Assembly (NCBI GenBank): GCA_002007465.1
Contig: LNAC01000031.1
Span: forward strand, 7,290,069-7,354,068
Source of the DNA: Ailurus styani
Taxonomy: Eukaryota > Chordata > Mammalia > Carnivora > Ailuridae
DNA: 64,000 nucleotides
Direction of reading: 5' to 3'
Shown here: positions 13,093-26,110 of the stretch, in pieces
How positions within the stretch are numbered: the stretch's first letter is position 1
How the letters are laid out: each line of letters opens with the position of its first letter
Program-made: the position numbers and the translations under genes
The notes under the pieces: generated by a model
Seen by the model: only the letters and a program-made list of their open reading frames with translations
Database searches by the model: none
What the model was told of the DNA's origin: nothing

Positions 13093-13440
13093 AGCAGACA
13101 CACAAGTAGCTAGAACAGGGACCTGAGTTCTGGGTAGAGCCCTAGAGGAGGGAAAGGAATCTAAGGGCAAGGTCAGTGCCTTGGGATCCTGGTTAAGATC
13201 CACCCAGAATATGTCTGGTTCCTGAACTGGGAGATTTGTTCTGTTTGTAAGCTCCCATAGTCCAGAATGAAGAGGGGACAGCCCTGTTACACTTCAGAGA
13301 CAATGCAGACCCCCTGGCACATGCCTGTGCAAGCAGGACTGGCCTTCAACAGCAATCCCAATTTTTCTTTTCAGCTCGAGATGACATTGGTACATTCTTG
13401 GAACAGAGGAAGAGCACCCTTGAGATATATATGCCAAAGG
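13093..13440. other. Unidentified ~350-bp insertion in the L1 3' UTR
   Basis: L1 3' UTR text runs up to 'ttatgccccagca' (about 13092) and resumes at 'gctctaagcaacctctaatc' (about 13440). Between them is relatively GC-rich sequence, beginning near 'agctagaacagggacctgag' and ending near 'gagatatatatgccaaag', that belongs to neither part. No A tail, no clear inverted ends and no clear target-site duplication were found. It could be an LTR, part of a processed transcript or another retroelement. Confidence 0.5.
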
Positions 13441-13442
13441 CT

Positions 13443-13679
13443 CTAAGCAACCTCTAATCTACCTTCTTTATCTATAGATTTTCCTATGCCAGAGATCGAA
13501 ATGAAGGAAATCATGTAATGCATGGACTTTTGTGCCTGATGTCTTTTATTTAGCATAAAGCTTTCAAGGTCCATACAAACCGTAACATGTATCAATACTT
13601 CATTCTTATTTGTAGCAGAATAATATTCCATTGTATGTATATACCACCTTCTGTTATCCATTAGTCTGTTGGTGGACAT
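13443..13679 (-). pseudogene. L1 ORF2 C-terminal remnant
   Basis: The conceptual peptide carries the L1 ORF2 tail signature WYIHTMEYYSATNKNEV, close to the family's 'YTMEYYSAIKKNE' motif. It comes from the endonuclease/reverse-transcriptase protein of the long L1 around it. Only the end of the protein is open here; the rest is broken by stops and frameshifts. Confidence 0.88.
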
Positions 13680-15551
13680 TTGGGTTGTTTCATTGCTTTG
13701 CTTCTACTTTTTAGCTATTATGAACAATGCTGTTATAAGTATTCATATGAATTTTTTTCTGGGCATGTTTTTATTTTGCATGTACATATACCTAGGAGTA
13801 AAGGATCAAAACTGTTTGATCATTTGAGGACCTGCTAAACTCTTTCAAAACAGCTATACTATTTCATCTTCCCACCAGCAGCCTGTGAGAGTTAAATTTT
13901 CTCTATATTGTCACTAATACTTCTTACTATTTGTCTTTTTATTATAGCCATGCTGGTGGGTATAAAGTATGTCATTGTGATTTGAGTTGCATTTTACTGA
14001 AAGTTAGTGATGTTGAGCATCTTTTGTGTGCTTATTAGGCAGTTGTCTATTTTCTTCAGAGAAATGACTATTCACATCCTTTGCCAATTCTTAATTTGGT
14101 TATTTTTATTTGACATTGAATTGTGAGACTTCTTCATATATTCTAGATACTAATCCCTTTATCAGATATATAATTGGCAAATAATTTTCTTGTTCCATTG
14201 GTTGTCTTTTTCACTTTTTGTTGATGTCTTTTGAACCATAAAAGTTTATAATCTTGAGAAGTCCAATTTATCTGTATTTTTTTCTTTAGTTGCTCATAAT
14301 TTTGTGTCATATTTGAGAATCCTTTAGAAAATCCCAGGTCATGAAGATTTACATCTCTGTTTTCTTTTAAGAGGCTTACAGTGTTAGCTTTTAGTTATAT
14401 AGTTATTTGATCCATTTTGAATTAGATTTTGTTTGTGGTATAAGAAAGAGGTCCAACTTCATTCTTTTGTTTCTGGCTATTCACTTGTCATCTGAACATT
14501 AGAGGAAAAGATTTTGCTTTCCTCAATCACTGATTTTGACACCCTTGTCAAAAATCAATTAACCATGGTTACATGGATTTATTTCTGTGCTCTCAATTTT
14601 ATTCCATGGATCTATGTCTTTTTCTGTCCCAATACCACAGTCTTGATAATCAGTGCTTTAGAGAAAGCTTTGAGATCAGAAAGTTAGTCCTTCTATTTTT
14701 TTCTTTCTCAGAATTGCTTTAGCTATTCTGGGTCCTTGGAATTTCAAATGGATTTTGAAAATAATTTGTTGATTTCTACAAAGAAGTCAGCTGAGATTCT
14801 GATATGGATTGCATAAAATATGTAGATCAGTTTGGGGCATATTAGCACTTTAATGTTGAGCCTTTTGACTTAGAAACAGAATATTTTTTAAATCTACTTT
14901 GAGGGACATTATAAGAAACAGCTTCCTAAAATACACTTTTGTATTTACTAGAAAATTTAAATAAATATTGTTAAAAATTGTGTATAACAATGTTTTATTA
15001 ATTTGAGAGTCTAAGTTTTGGCTCTTTTAAATTTATTTTTAAGTATTTTATCTTTTTTGATCTTATTGTGAATAGACTTGTTTGATCAATAGATTGATCA
15101 TTATAAGTGCATAGAATACAACTGAGTTTTACATATTGGTCATGTATCTTGCAATCTTGCTGAGCTCATTAATTCTAATAGTTTTTAGATTCTTTAGGAT
15201 TTTCTGTATATGAGATCATGTCACTTATCAATAGAGTTATACTTCCTGTCTAATTTGGATGATTTTTATTTATTTTCTTGCCTAATTTTAATGGATAAAT
15301 CTTCCAGTACAAAATGTAATGGAAGTAAGAAATGGAGATTCTTGTTTTATTCCTGATCTTAGGGAGAAAACAACCAGTCTTTCATCATTAAGTAAGATGT
15401 TAGCAGTGCTACTTGTTTGTTGTATATAGATGCCCTTTTGTCAGTTGGCCTTCTGTTTCTAGTTTCTTGAGTGCTTTTTTTTTACTTCATGAAAGGGTGT
15501 TTGGTTTTGTCAAATGCTACTTATTGGCCTTTTGAAATGATTATGTGATTT

Positions 15552-15749
15552 ATTTTTTTATTGTGTTATGTTAGTCACCATAAAATACATCATTAGTTTT
15601 TGATGCAGTGTTCCAAGATTCACTGTTTAGGTACAACACACAGTGCTCAATGCAATGCATGCCCTCCTCAATGCCCACCACCAGGCTCACCCATCCTCCT
15701 ACCCTCTTTCCCTCTAAAACCTTCAGCTTGTGGACTCCAAGAAACAAAC
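15552..15749 (-). mobile_element. Short, younger, 5'-truncated L1 3' end nested in the older L1
   Basis: About 200 bp of carnivore L1 3' UTR ('gtgttccaagattcactg', 'caatgcatgccctcctcaat', 'gcccaccaccaggctcaccc'), closely similar to the L1 at about 60.0 kb. It begins with a T-rich tail complement and is flanked by tgattatgtgattt (15538-15551) and tgatcatgtgattt (15750-15763), a target-site duplication with one difference. The host L1 ORF2 text continues on either side. Confidence 0.88.
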
Positions 15750-16977
15750 TGATCATGTGATTTTTAAAAATTTTGTTGCTATGACGCATTGCATTAATTG
15801 ATTTTCAGATGTTGGCCCAAGCTTCCATTCCTGAACTAAATGCCATTTGGTCATGGTATATAATTCTTTCTTTACGATGCTGGATTCAGTTTGCTAATAT
15901 ATTTTTTTGGTGGTATACAAAACAGAAAATTCCACATTTTATCCATTTTTCAGTGGTTGTTATTTGCATAATATATATTTTCCATCTTTTTACTTTCAAT
16001 TTATTTGTTCTTATAATATGAAATATTTGTATTGAGACTATTTTTTAAACCAGTTTTAAAATCGATTTAAAAAAAACAAAAAATAAAAATAAAATCTGGA
16101 TTTTAAAAACATCTGCCTTTTCTACTGCATTGTTTAATACATTGACATTTAATGTTATCGATATAGTTTGGATTATGTGAGTTCACTCTGTTTTCTATAT
16201 GTCTCTTGTCTTTTTTATGTTGTTGTCCCTTTATCTTTCTCCTGCTTTCTTTTGCATTAAGTGGATATTTTCTAATGTAACATTTTAATCTTCCTAAATG
16301 GCTCTTCAGTGTATTATTTTTTTAATGGTAACTCTGGGCTTTACTGTAGGCATTTTAACTTAGTAGAATCAGTTTCAGATTTACACGTGCTTGATTCTGG
16401 TGATACAGAAACATTATTCCTATATAGCTCTCTATTCCTTTTCCCCCCTTTGTATGGCACTATTATTATATATAGTATGTCTATTTATGTTACAAACCCA
16501 ACAACAGATTATTGTTTACTTTACAATCTGTACTAATTTTCTGAACCCATTACAACTTTGTTTCCTTCCACCTTGTTTGTGCTATTATTGACAAATGTAC
16601 TGTACCTACATTTCTTTTTCTTTCATAATTGCAATTTCATTGGTTCTCAGGATCAATACACAGACAGTATGAATAATTTATATACAATTCTTAATGCGTG
16701 TGCCAAAAATGTAAGAAGCCATGTAGTTTTTTTCTAAATGGTTTGTCTAGTGACATTCCTGCTTAACATTTTCAGGCAAGTTTTTCCGAAGATACTAGGT
16801 AACAGTATCTTCAGAGGTTGATAATGTTACATCCTAAATCTTAGTAATTCACACTTCACAACCATATATCCTACATACCTACATTCCTATATACTATAGG
16901 CCCAACATATTATATGTACATTACTTATATACCATGCTTTTTAAATCCATTATGGGGGTAAATGATAAAAAAATTAT

Positions 16978-16990
16978 GTATATATATATT
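16978..16990. repeat. Short TA-rich run
   Basis: A small alternating TA stretch within the decayed L1 spacer. Minor. Confidence 0.6.
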
Positions 16991-17081
16991 TTTTCTTTAT
17001 ATAGTTACTTTTAACAGTGCTCTTTTTTTTTTTTCCTGTGGACTTGAATTACTATTAAGTATCACAGTCTAAAGGACTTCC

Positions 17082-17462
17082 TTAAGTATTTCTTATAAGG
17101 CAGATCTGAGAGCAACACATTCTCTTCTTTATGTTTATCTGGAAGGTTTTTATTTCCCCTTCATTTCTGAAAGATAGCTTTGCTAAATACAGGATTCTTG
17201 GTTGACAGTGTTTTCTTGGACCACTGAATATATCATTCCAGTGCCCTCCAGTCTCATTTATTCTTGCCAAGAAGTCAGTGGTTAATTTTACTGGGATTCC
17301 CCTGTAAATGAAGGTCATTTTTATCTTGCTGCCTGAAAAAATATTCTTCTTGTCTTTGATTTTCAGTATTTTTAATATGATGTGATGATATGACCTATTG
17401 TCTCTATATTGGTAATTGTATCTATAGTGATAATATAATCTCTTTGTATCTATCTGACACAA
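17082..17462 (-). pseudogene. L1 ORF1 C-terminal remnant
   Basis: The conceptual 126-residue peptide contains GIPVKLTTDF, then HWNDIFSGPRKHCQPRILY and AKLSFRNEGEIKTF. These correspond to the RNA-binding C-terminal domain of the L1 ORF1 nucleic-acid chaperone (family pattern NCQPRILYPAKLSF...EGEIKTF). It lies in the correct place upstream, on the minus strand, of the ORF2 remnants. Other parts of ORF1 are broken. Confidence 0.9.
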
Positions 17463-17592
17463 TTCAATGATCTTCCTGATGTGTGTAGGTTTTTATTTTT
17501 CATTAAACTTGGGAAGCTTCACTAATTATTTTTTCATATTTATTTGTTTTTTTTTCTCTGTCTCCTTTCCTCCTGGTATTCTATTACATGTA

Positions 17593-17930
17593 CAGTTGAC
17601 CTTTGAGCAACATGAATTTGAACTGCATGGGCTCACTTATATGCAAATTGTTTTCAATAGATACAATACAGTGCTATAAATATATTTTCTCTTTCTTATG
17701 ATTTTCTTAACATTTTCTTTTCTCCAACTTACTTTATTAGAAAAATACAGTATATAATAGATATAACATGTGTTATGCATTAATTATGTGTTAATTGTTT
17801 ATATTCATAAGGTTTCTAGTCAACGATAGACTATTGGTAGTTAAGTTTCCAGGGAATCAAAAATTACATGCAGGTTTTGGCTGCCCGGGGAGAGACATTC
17901 CTAACTCCTCCATTTTTCAAGGGTGAATTG
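17593..17930. mobile_element. Tigger-type (pogo/Tc1-mariner) non-autonomous DNA transposon
   Basis: Begins cagttgacctttgagcaaca just after a TA (17591-17592) and ends ttcaagggtgaattg. The left end and the reverse complement of the right end (caattcacccttgaaaaatg) form diverged terminal inverted repeats. The interior 'ttcttatgattttcttaaca' and 'ggtagttaagtttccaggga' phrases fit the Tigger2-like family. At 338 bp it has no transposase. It is inserted in the ORF1 part of the old L1, whose text continues on both sides. Confidence 0.85.
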
Positions 17931-19565
17931 TTTATTTGTGTGCTTAATGATGTCCCATGTTTCTCTGTGGCTCTGTTCATTTTTATTCCTTTTTCTTTTT
18001 GTTCTTTGGTTTGCGTAATCTGTATTCATCGTCAAGTTTTTAAATTTTTTATTCTGCTAGTTCAAATATACTGATAAGGCCCCCTAGTGATCTTTGTTTT
18101 GTTCCAGTTATTGTACGTTTCAGCTCCAAAATTTCCATTTGCTTTTTAAAACATTTTTTCTTATTTGCTGTTATCTATTTGATATGGCATTGTCATTATA
18201 TCTTCTTCACTTCTGTAATTATGCTTTCCTTTAGTTTATAAAAACACTTAGAATGTCTACTTTTAAATCTGTCAGTACTAAGTCTGACATCTGGTCACTC
18301 TCCCGGGCAGTTTCTGTTGCCTGATTTTTTTTTTCTTTCTTCCCATGGATAAGTAATACTTAAAGGATTCTTATTTTTTTTTTCTTGAAAACTGGACATT
18401 TTGGATACTATATTGTAGCAACTCTGGATACTAGTTCTCCTGTTCCAGGGTTCGTTTCTGGTTTTTGCCAAGTGTGGCTAATGCCCGGCTCTATTATTTT
18501 AGTGAAGTCTGTCCCCACCCTTTCTTAACTCTGTGAAGTCTCTGATGTTGCTGCTCAGAGAGGTAGAGCTTGGGTTTGCCCACAGTCACCCTTGGATGGC
18601 AGTGGCACCTGTAGGGCTCTCTACTGTGCTTTCTCTGACCGCACCCAGCTCTTAAATTCCACTATTTGCCCACTGATTGCTTAGTTGTTTTCAACATTAC
18701 TGTGAGACACAAATTCCCGTACAAATTTAAGAAAATTGTGGTTCCTTGAGGGAATAATTTCTGAAGTTACTGTTTCATATTTGTTCTAGCCCCAGGAGGG
18801 TTTTACCCAGGTGTCTTAGTTCCTGGGTTCTATCCTGCAAATTAGCCAACCTATAGTCTGTATGTCACCCAGGGTGTATTTGCACTGGATATGTAATCTC
18901 CGCCAGTCTTTCACCTCAACTGCCAATGGTTTTGAAAGCAAACGTAGGTTAAACATTCTCCATACCTCACTGCAAATGAAGTCAGTTCCTTTCGGAAGAG
19001 TTTAAGGATATATTTGTCTTATGGCCTGCCTCTCTCCCAGGCAAAATCTCTAAGTCCAGGTTCTGAAGCTTAGGTATGGGGGAGACAATGGCAAGCTTTT
19101 CTCTGAATTACATTCCTGTTCTAGGCTCTAAGCACATGATTGATGGGAGTGGGCAGCAGTCTTATCTTCTTGGCTCGCCTTTCCTAGCATGGAACCACAA
19201 CCTCCCAAGCAGGAGGAAGAGTCATTAGGATCTTAGTATTCTTAGTTCACCGTGCCCAGACAGAACCTACCCTTCATGGTGCTAGGAAGGAGCCCTCACA
19301 TCATGATGGCACTCACCCCGGGACTTAGCCTCAACAACAAGTAATTGGGGACAGGATGAGAAATTTTGGCGTCTTGATCCTCCCAGGGGAAAAAAAAGCC
19401 CTCTAGTTGGGCACTATGGAGAAAAGCTATGTGTTCTGGGCTCGAACAGTCCTGTTTCAAAAATCAGCTCTCATCTTTCTTACTGAGTTTTCAGAGATAT
19501 CTTTTTTAATAGATGTGTCTCCATTTGCTCTTTACCTTAGGACCTGTTTGAGAGGGTTGCACGAG

Positions 19566-21075
19566 TGTGTTTTTTAAATTTTTTTTTTCTGTTTCACTGG
19601 GAATGGGTCTGCAGAACTCCTCATGTCATATATCATGTCAGAAGTTAAGTGTTCGCACAGTTTACAACACCGATAGATACTTGACCTGGAGAAATAGCAA
19701 GATTAGAGGAACAACTTGGTGGTATAAACAGCTGGGGAAGTCAGATTACAGAGTGGTTAGGCTTTCAGATCCAGAACTGAATTGAGGCATTAAGTTATAT
19801 ATGTGGTAAATAATAACTATTTTATTTTTTCCTTTGGAGTACTTGTGGCAAAGGCTTTAAAGAATAGACTTTTTTTTTTTTTAATTGTTCTGAAGCAGGT
19901 CCACTGAGAACAAGACTGGACAAGGTTTCTGAAGTTTTTTTTCTCTGACAAAGGAAACCGTGTTAAAGGGACTACAGGATTTGGGGATTGAATTAATGGT
20001 AGTAGTAGCAGTATTCCCACTTACATATGTTCTTCAAAGTAGGGATATAGGAAGTAGTTTGGGTTATTTCTGGATTGGAATTCCTGTAAGCAAGGATGAT
20101 GTAAACACATGAGCAAGAGAATTTAGGATATTAACTTAAAAATTTGACTAAATTCCGAAGGTTGTGATACACTTAAAATAAAAAATGGATATTTATGAAC
20201 AGGAACAAAGTTGACAAGTCCTTGCCCGTGGGTTCCAATGAAGTCAAAGAACAACTAATAGGGAAGACTGAATTAGTGATCTGAAATAAGAGTAGGTTGT
20301 TGGAGATTAATTCACTTGATTTCATGACAAAATCAGGGTTTGATCACAAGAGTTTGTAGATAAGAGAGTGAGAATTTATGTCATCAGAATGGGAAAAGCC
20401 AAAGAAATGAAAAAAATTATTTTTAATGTGTTCACATTGAAAGCTTTTGGGGTGATGGCTAAAGTTGGAATATAGAAAAACCACAGTGAGCTGTGTTAAA
20501 ATATTTAAGTGACAGAGAGAAAGACCAGTGTGTCAGCAGATGGCAGCAACAAAGGCTAGACTAAATTTTTCATGGCATGAGCTGAAAAATAATGGTTTTA
20601 AGTCTACTCATTATTACAGAAGTGGTGTATTGGATTAAGATTTTTTAGGCATTAAACTAATAAAATTATTTTTAATATAGAGAAATTTCTATTACCATAT
20701 AGAGTATGATGTAATTTTTAGAAAATTATGAATCAAATCAGAACAACATAGACATATATGGTCAATAGTGATAGTTTCTCTGTAGACTTGGCTGATTTTT
20801 TCCTTTTAGTATATTTAAAATATAATAAGCACATAATTATTTTGAAGTTCAGGAAAGATACAATGAAACTCATTGCTATTTTGAAAAAATATAACTAATT
20901 CAAATCTTTCATCAAACTAGTCCTCTTTTATCCATAGGAAATGCAAATTATAGTTAGATGTCACCTATATAGCTCTATGTAAAAATATAATAAGGAAATA
21001 GAAAAAGGGGTTTCAGGAAGCTTAAATGCCACAACCTCACAATTCAAATGCATGTTATTCAAAGATTAATGATTG
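19566..21075. other. Non-coding DNA without a gene
   Basis: No recognisable gene or repeat. The short frames 19567-19785 (plus) and 19817-20020 (minus) show no domain. Confidence 0.55.
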
Positions 21076-21087
21076 TGAGCATTAGTT

Positions 21088-21281
21088 GTTTTTTTAAAGA
21101 TTTTATTTATTTATTTGACAGAGAGAGAGAGATCTCAAGTAGGCAGAGAGGTAGGCAGAGAGAGGAAGAAGCAGGCTCCCCGTCAAGCAGAGAGCCCGAT
21201 GTGGGACTCGATCCCAGGACCCTGAGATTATGACCTGAGCCAAAGACAGAGGCTTAACCCACTGAGCCACCCAGGCACCCC
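21088..21281 (-). mobile_element. Can-SINE, complete, young
   Basis: Reverse-orientation Can-SINE, from tttttttaaagattttattt at the left to 'gagccacccaggcacccc' at the right. Perfect 12-bp target-site duplication tgagcattagtt at 21076-21087 and 21282-21293. The overlapping open frames on both strands are SINE translations. Confidence 0.95.
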
Positions 21282-21293
21282 TGAGCATTAGTT

Positions 21294-22960
21294 TTAAACA
21301 TGAACCTTGCTCTCGAGAAAACATTAACATGTAAACATAGAAATACGTTACTTCCTCTATTTTGCAGTTAAAAAGGTGTTTTTCAAATTGCAGGTATGTG
21401 ATGGTAAACCTCTGGGAAAAAATTGACTGAAAGTAATCAGGTTATTTTGTGTCTGTTACTGAGTATGGCAGAAACTAATAACCTGAAAAAAAATTACCTC
21501 TAATCCAGATTAAGATAAAGGAAATTTAGTTACATACTCAAGAAAGAAATTGCACAGAAAAGAGATTTAAAATTTTAACAATACTAAACTAGGAATGGTA
21601 GTCATAAATATGAGTTTCCAAACAGAAAACATTGAATGGGAGGCCTAGGAGAGAATAACATAGTTAAGTAAGCAGATATTAGATTTTCTTATACATTATT
21701 GCTAATTCCTACTTCAAGCACTGGGAGAGTGAGGAAGGTCTCACTAATCATAGGATGTCAAAATTCAACTATTTTCATCGGAATTTTCTCTCAGATATAA
21801 AGATAATATATGTCAACCATCTCTAGATTCCAGAGTGTGATGGGATAATGCCAAATCACGCCATTAAGGTGGTCAAAAGAGGTCTACAACTTCCCTGAGC
21901 CTTTTTTCTCCCCTCGAACAGTCTTTCATTGTAATTCTTTCTGGCATTTCTACTTCACTGTGGGCCATTACCTTATCCAACTTTTGGGAGCTAACTAGTT
22001 GTGTGTTTATTCACCCACATTTTTGAATCCTTAAGAATATAATAAATTTTTATTCTGGAGAGTATACCCATTTCAGTAAACCCTCCTTTCATCCAGCCCC
22101 CTCAGGATCTATTTCTCGATGCAGCCTCTCAAGTATGGCTAGTGTACATTAGCTAGATACTGTAGTTTCTTTAGGCTATAGTTCCTTTCCTTCTTTTTCA
22201 ATCTTAGCACATCCCTTGCCAGAATATGTAGTGACTTGATCTAGTTTTTCGATTAGTGGCCAGGAATAGAAGTGTAGGGGAAGATCCTGAGCAGGGCACG
22301 TTGCTTTGCTGAGGAGAGGTCTCTGAGGAGAGGAGGTCCCTTCAAAGAGAGTAGTGGACCACTTCTGAGGAAGGTTTAGGGAAATCTGGGGATTCAAGAC
22401 TTGACATTCTGGCCATCTTGATGTCCTCCCCCAGTCAAGCTGTTGCCTCTATCATAGCAGATCTATCTGGCTTGAGAACTTTCTCCAGAAATCTACTACT
22501 TTTATCACTAAACCCTGGGCCAACCCACTAGTTTGTGTGCCTTGCAGCTGCAGGATGTGAATCACTTTACATGGTACCAAAAATGCCCCCTACTTTCATA
22601 ATTAGCTTTAAATCAGCAATTGATACCCTTAATATTTTATTACAGTTTTCCATAAACATCAATTGCTCCCAGATAAGCAAATCAATCCATTTTCTTTATA
22701 TTTACCATTCCTGCCTTATTTCTGAAATATTTGATGTATTATACCCACTGGTGCAATCATCTCTGTTGGAATGCCTTCGCTACTCTTTCCTGAATGAAAT
22801 TGTAACAGTGATACTGCTACCTTGTGCCAGGGGCTATCTGTGCTCTACCTATCATCAGTGGTTTTTAATCCAAATCCCATCTTGTTATCTGCTCCACTGG
22901 AACCTTCCTGATACCAATTCTTAAAAATCAGTGTCTGTGAGAAAATAGGGATTGGTAGAG
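21294..22960. other. Non-coding DNA without a gene
   Basis: No recognised coding sequence. The 129-codon plus-strand frame 22535-22924 gives a hydrophobic peptide without a recognisable domain, Kozak context or splice partner, so I do not call it a gene. Some of 22.1-22.9 kb could be outlying retroviral sequence from the ERV remnant that follows. Confidence 0.45.
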
Positions 22961-22969
22961 AGGAAAAGA

Positions 22970-25900
22970 GTTAGTGAATATTCTCAGGATCAGCCTCTAC
23001 AGGGGAAAGAAGGAAGAAGAATTGGGCAGAGGGTGAAGTTGAGCTGTAACCAAACACATGAGGGAATTCTGATTGTGAGATAGGCCTCCAGAATTGTTCA
23101 GTGTTGGGACAAGTCCAGACATTGATATTCCTACATTTACCTGTTAGTGGATGCAGGCTGCCCCTGAATAGGGGGCGTGAATGTAGGCAAGTCACCTCTC
23201 TTCAGATGAGGGCAATGCATAAAGAAGGGAGATAAAGAGGGCTATGAGCTGGCTATGGTCCCAGAAGAGAGGGAAATGAGTCCTTCATTCCTGAAGAAGG
23301 ATCTTAATTAACATTTACTAGGTATCTCTTAGTCATCCAAATTGAGGTTATAACATGGTTGGGGAAGGGACTATCAGAAGGGGATTGTTTAGAAAGCTGT
23401 GGGTATTTTTATTTCTACCTATTTCTCCCTTACTCCTCTCTATACACATGTTCATTCTTCTACTTCCCTTCCACAGGGTAATTTTCTTTTACTTAAAATG
23501 TGGAAAGGGGGCTTTAATTGATCCACTTAGAGAACATGATGTATATCCTGCGGAGTTTGGAGGATACATTAGACCAGTATCTGACTCATAATGTCTAGCT
23601 GTTGTCTATGAAGCTTAAAGCAGTCAGTGACTTGGCATTAGCAATGACACTACACTGAGTTTCTGCTATGACTGGTCTCAAAACAAAACCCGGTTCTCAA
23701 AAAATGAAGAGGCTTTGCAGAGGATGGCATAGCATTGCTCTAAAAACCTAAAAGGCTATACTGTTACTTACCTACACAGGCCCACCAAAGACTCCTTACA
23801 ACTGCATTTGATCTCTTGGGTCATCCAGCCCAAATAGCAGAGTAGCTTACACAGTAGCCTGGAACTATAGCAGAGCCTTCTTTTGTTCTGGGCAACACAA
23901 CACTGGCAGCCTTTCAGATTACTTGAAAGATGAGAATTACTACCCCAAATGAAGTATATATTTCCCTGAAATTTCAAAAAGACCCACTAGGTGATAAGCC
24001 TCTTCCTTAATGGAAGAGACAAATACAATATCCTGCACTTCACTGTGGAAGGATTATACTAGTTAATCACCAAGGCACTGAGACTCTGAAATTCTGTGGC
24101 ACTAAATATTTGTGGGATTTATTTCAGACCCCCTGTTATGCACACACATATTACCAAGTTGCCACCTCCTTTTCACCAAGCGCAGTCAGCACAATGTCAT
24201 GTAGTGTCATGTAGTATACAAATGTGATGTCCTGTGGTTTGGGATAGCAATTAATGTCCTTGCAGTCTAGATTATGATAGCTAAAGAGAGGATGTAATCC
24301 TCAGGTAAAAAGAGTGTGTATTTATGGTCCTACCAACTGAAAGCAAACTACTTCTGATAGTCTTTACTAGAACGTATGGATAAAAAAAGCATTCACTAAA
24401 TCAATACTTGCATACTAGCTGTCAGAAGATATGTTGATTTTCTCCAGCAATGAAATCATGCTTGAATAGCAGCTGTAATTGGAGTCAGCATCCAATTAAG
24501 TTTACAATAATCCACTGTAATTCACTAAGTACCATTTTATACAGATTCCATTTTATATCCAAATAGGTGAGTTATATAGGATGTATGGTAGAAATCACCA
24601 TCCTTGCACCTGCAATTCCTTGGTGATGGCACTGAACTCTAATCTTTCCAGAAAAGCTCTATTACTTTTGGTTTTCTATTTTGGTAGGTAGAAAAATTCT
24701 AATGACTTTCACTTAGCCTTTACTATTACAATAGCACCATCTCTACCAGTCCAGGAACTTATGCGGGGAATATGTCATTTAGTCGGTATCTTTATTGCAA
24801 CTGCGTATTCTGGAAGTGAGAAAATAGCCAAAGTTGGATTGGAGAGCTACTGGGCCTACTATGAAGTGGACTTAAACACCTTGAGTTGCTAGGAATTCGT
24901 GTCAAATCAGAGTCAGTGACCAGTAACCCCTGAAAAGTCTTATTTCCTCTTTCTTCTATTCTTTTACCATGCTGGTAAATGGCTTCAGATACTTTTGGGA
25001 AAGCTAGAAGAAGAAATTTAAATATAAAACTTTGGCTGCAGTAATGTCTTCCTCAAGAATACTTGACTTCCTTTTTTCAAGGTGCTTTGGGTCTACGAAC
25101 AGAAAAATTTTGGAATTGGTAAAGGGGCTATGACTTCCTCATGTTGTGATTCAAGTTAGATTTCTTTTCACCAAACCAAGAGCTTTTCCTTTTAGAGAAA
25201 GAAGGGAGATTTTAGTAAGCTGCCCATCTGCTTTAGTTTTAGGGATGCTATGATCAACCAGACAACACCAAAATTCTCTTCCGATTATGCCATGGCTTTG
25301 CTTTGTATTATTGGTGACTCTACTCGCTTTGTCTTTGGTGACTAAATACTGCCCTTCGTCCCTGACATCTACAATCTAATCATCTCCATTATATTTGGGG
25401 AGCTCACTTTGATGACAGCAGTTCCTACTGTAAGTCTAGTTCTATAGTGTGTAGCCAGTACTGCACTCTTCAGGATGTGGTTGCTCCCTCCACAGTGCTT
25501 TTCTGATCACGATGGTGAAGAGTGTTTCCTGAACCCTCCATGTGGACATACTGTAATGGGTGAGGATGATTGGTGATGGGGGTGTTTCTAATAGAGCACT
25601 CTGATACCCCTCTATCTTCCCTTATATTGTACCAAAGATAGCCTGGTATTTCAAGTCCATTTAGTACAGGCCACATTTGTCCTAGGTTTCAGTCAATAAA
25701 CCAAATATTTCTAGTCACTCTCAGCTACCTAAACTAATACATTCAGTCCAAATCTTTGTACAATTCTTCATCCAAGGATGGACTAACATTAGTCAGAGGA
25801 GGAAAGGTTTCTTCTAGTGGCAAATGAGGCTTATCAGAATTTAAGGGTTTACTGTCTCCAGTTTCATTGGACTAAGCCACTTGTCTCCATTCCATTTTCA

Positions 25901-26110
25901 GAGTTTTACTCTTTCCCAACAACAACTCTAACTTTAATATTACAGAGCCCATACTTGTGGTAATTTAATTTCCCTTGTAATTCAGCCATCTTCAGAAATA
26001 GACTTTGTTTTATAGAAGCTTTGGCCCTGTCACTACAGAGGATACTGTTTCTTTGGGGGCAGCCATAGAAACTTTTGGTGCTTTATCCAGATCTTGGGCT
26101 GATAATTTTA
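22970..26110 (-). mobile_element. ERVL-like endogenous retrovirus remnant, approximate extent
   Basis: The core at about 24470-25110, read on the minus strand, follows the protease/early reverse-transcriptase region of class III (ERVL) elements: phrases such as 'gtttacaataatccactgta' (24500), 'gtgatggcactgaactctaa' (24623) and 'ttgcaactgcgtattctgga' (24795) are characteristic. Flanking sequence on both sides has a similar, non-unique look, but the edges and LTRs were not defined. Every frame is heavily interrupted, no product longer than a few dozen residues remains, and no intact catalytic motif was seen. It is an ancient, non-functional copy. Confidence 0.6.

Larger units (their letters stand above)
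12905..19565 (-). mobile_element. Long L1M-type LINE relic, nearly full span, interrupted
   Basis: Reading right to left on the minus strand gives the order of a LINE-1: 5' UTR-like sequence (about 19560-18400), ORF1 (about 18350-17080), the ORF1-ORF2 spacer, ORF2 (about 16300 down to 13450) and 3' UTR (to about 12905). ORF1 C-terminal and ORF2 C-terminal peptides are recognisable but full of stops. Part of ORF2 between about 16080 and 16110 appears deleted. Three later insertions split it, at about 13093-13440, 15552-15749 and 17593-17930. It cannot move: both reading frames are broken many times. The subfamily (L1MA/L1MB-like) is a judgement from remembered consensus. Confidence 0.85.

Noticed and set aside
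22535..22924. 129-codon hydrophobic frame as a membrane protein
   Set aside because: Composition reflects T-rich DNA; no conserved motif, and neighbouring text looks like old retroelement debris.
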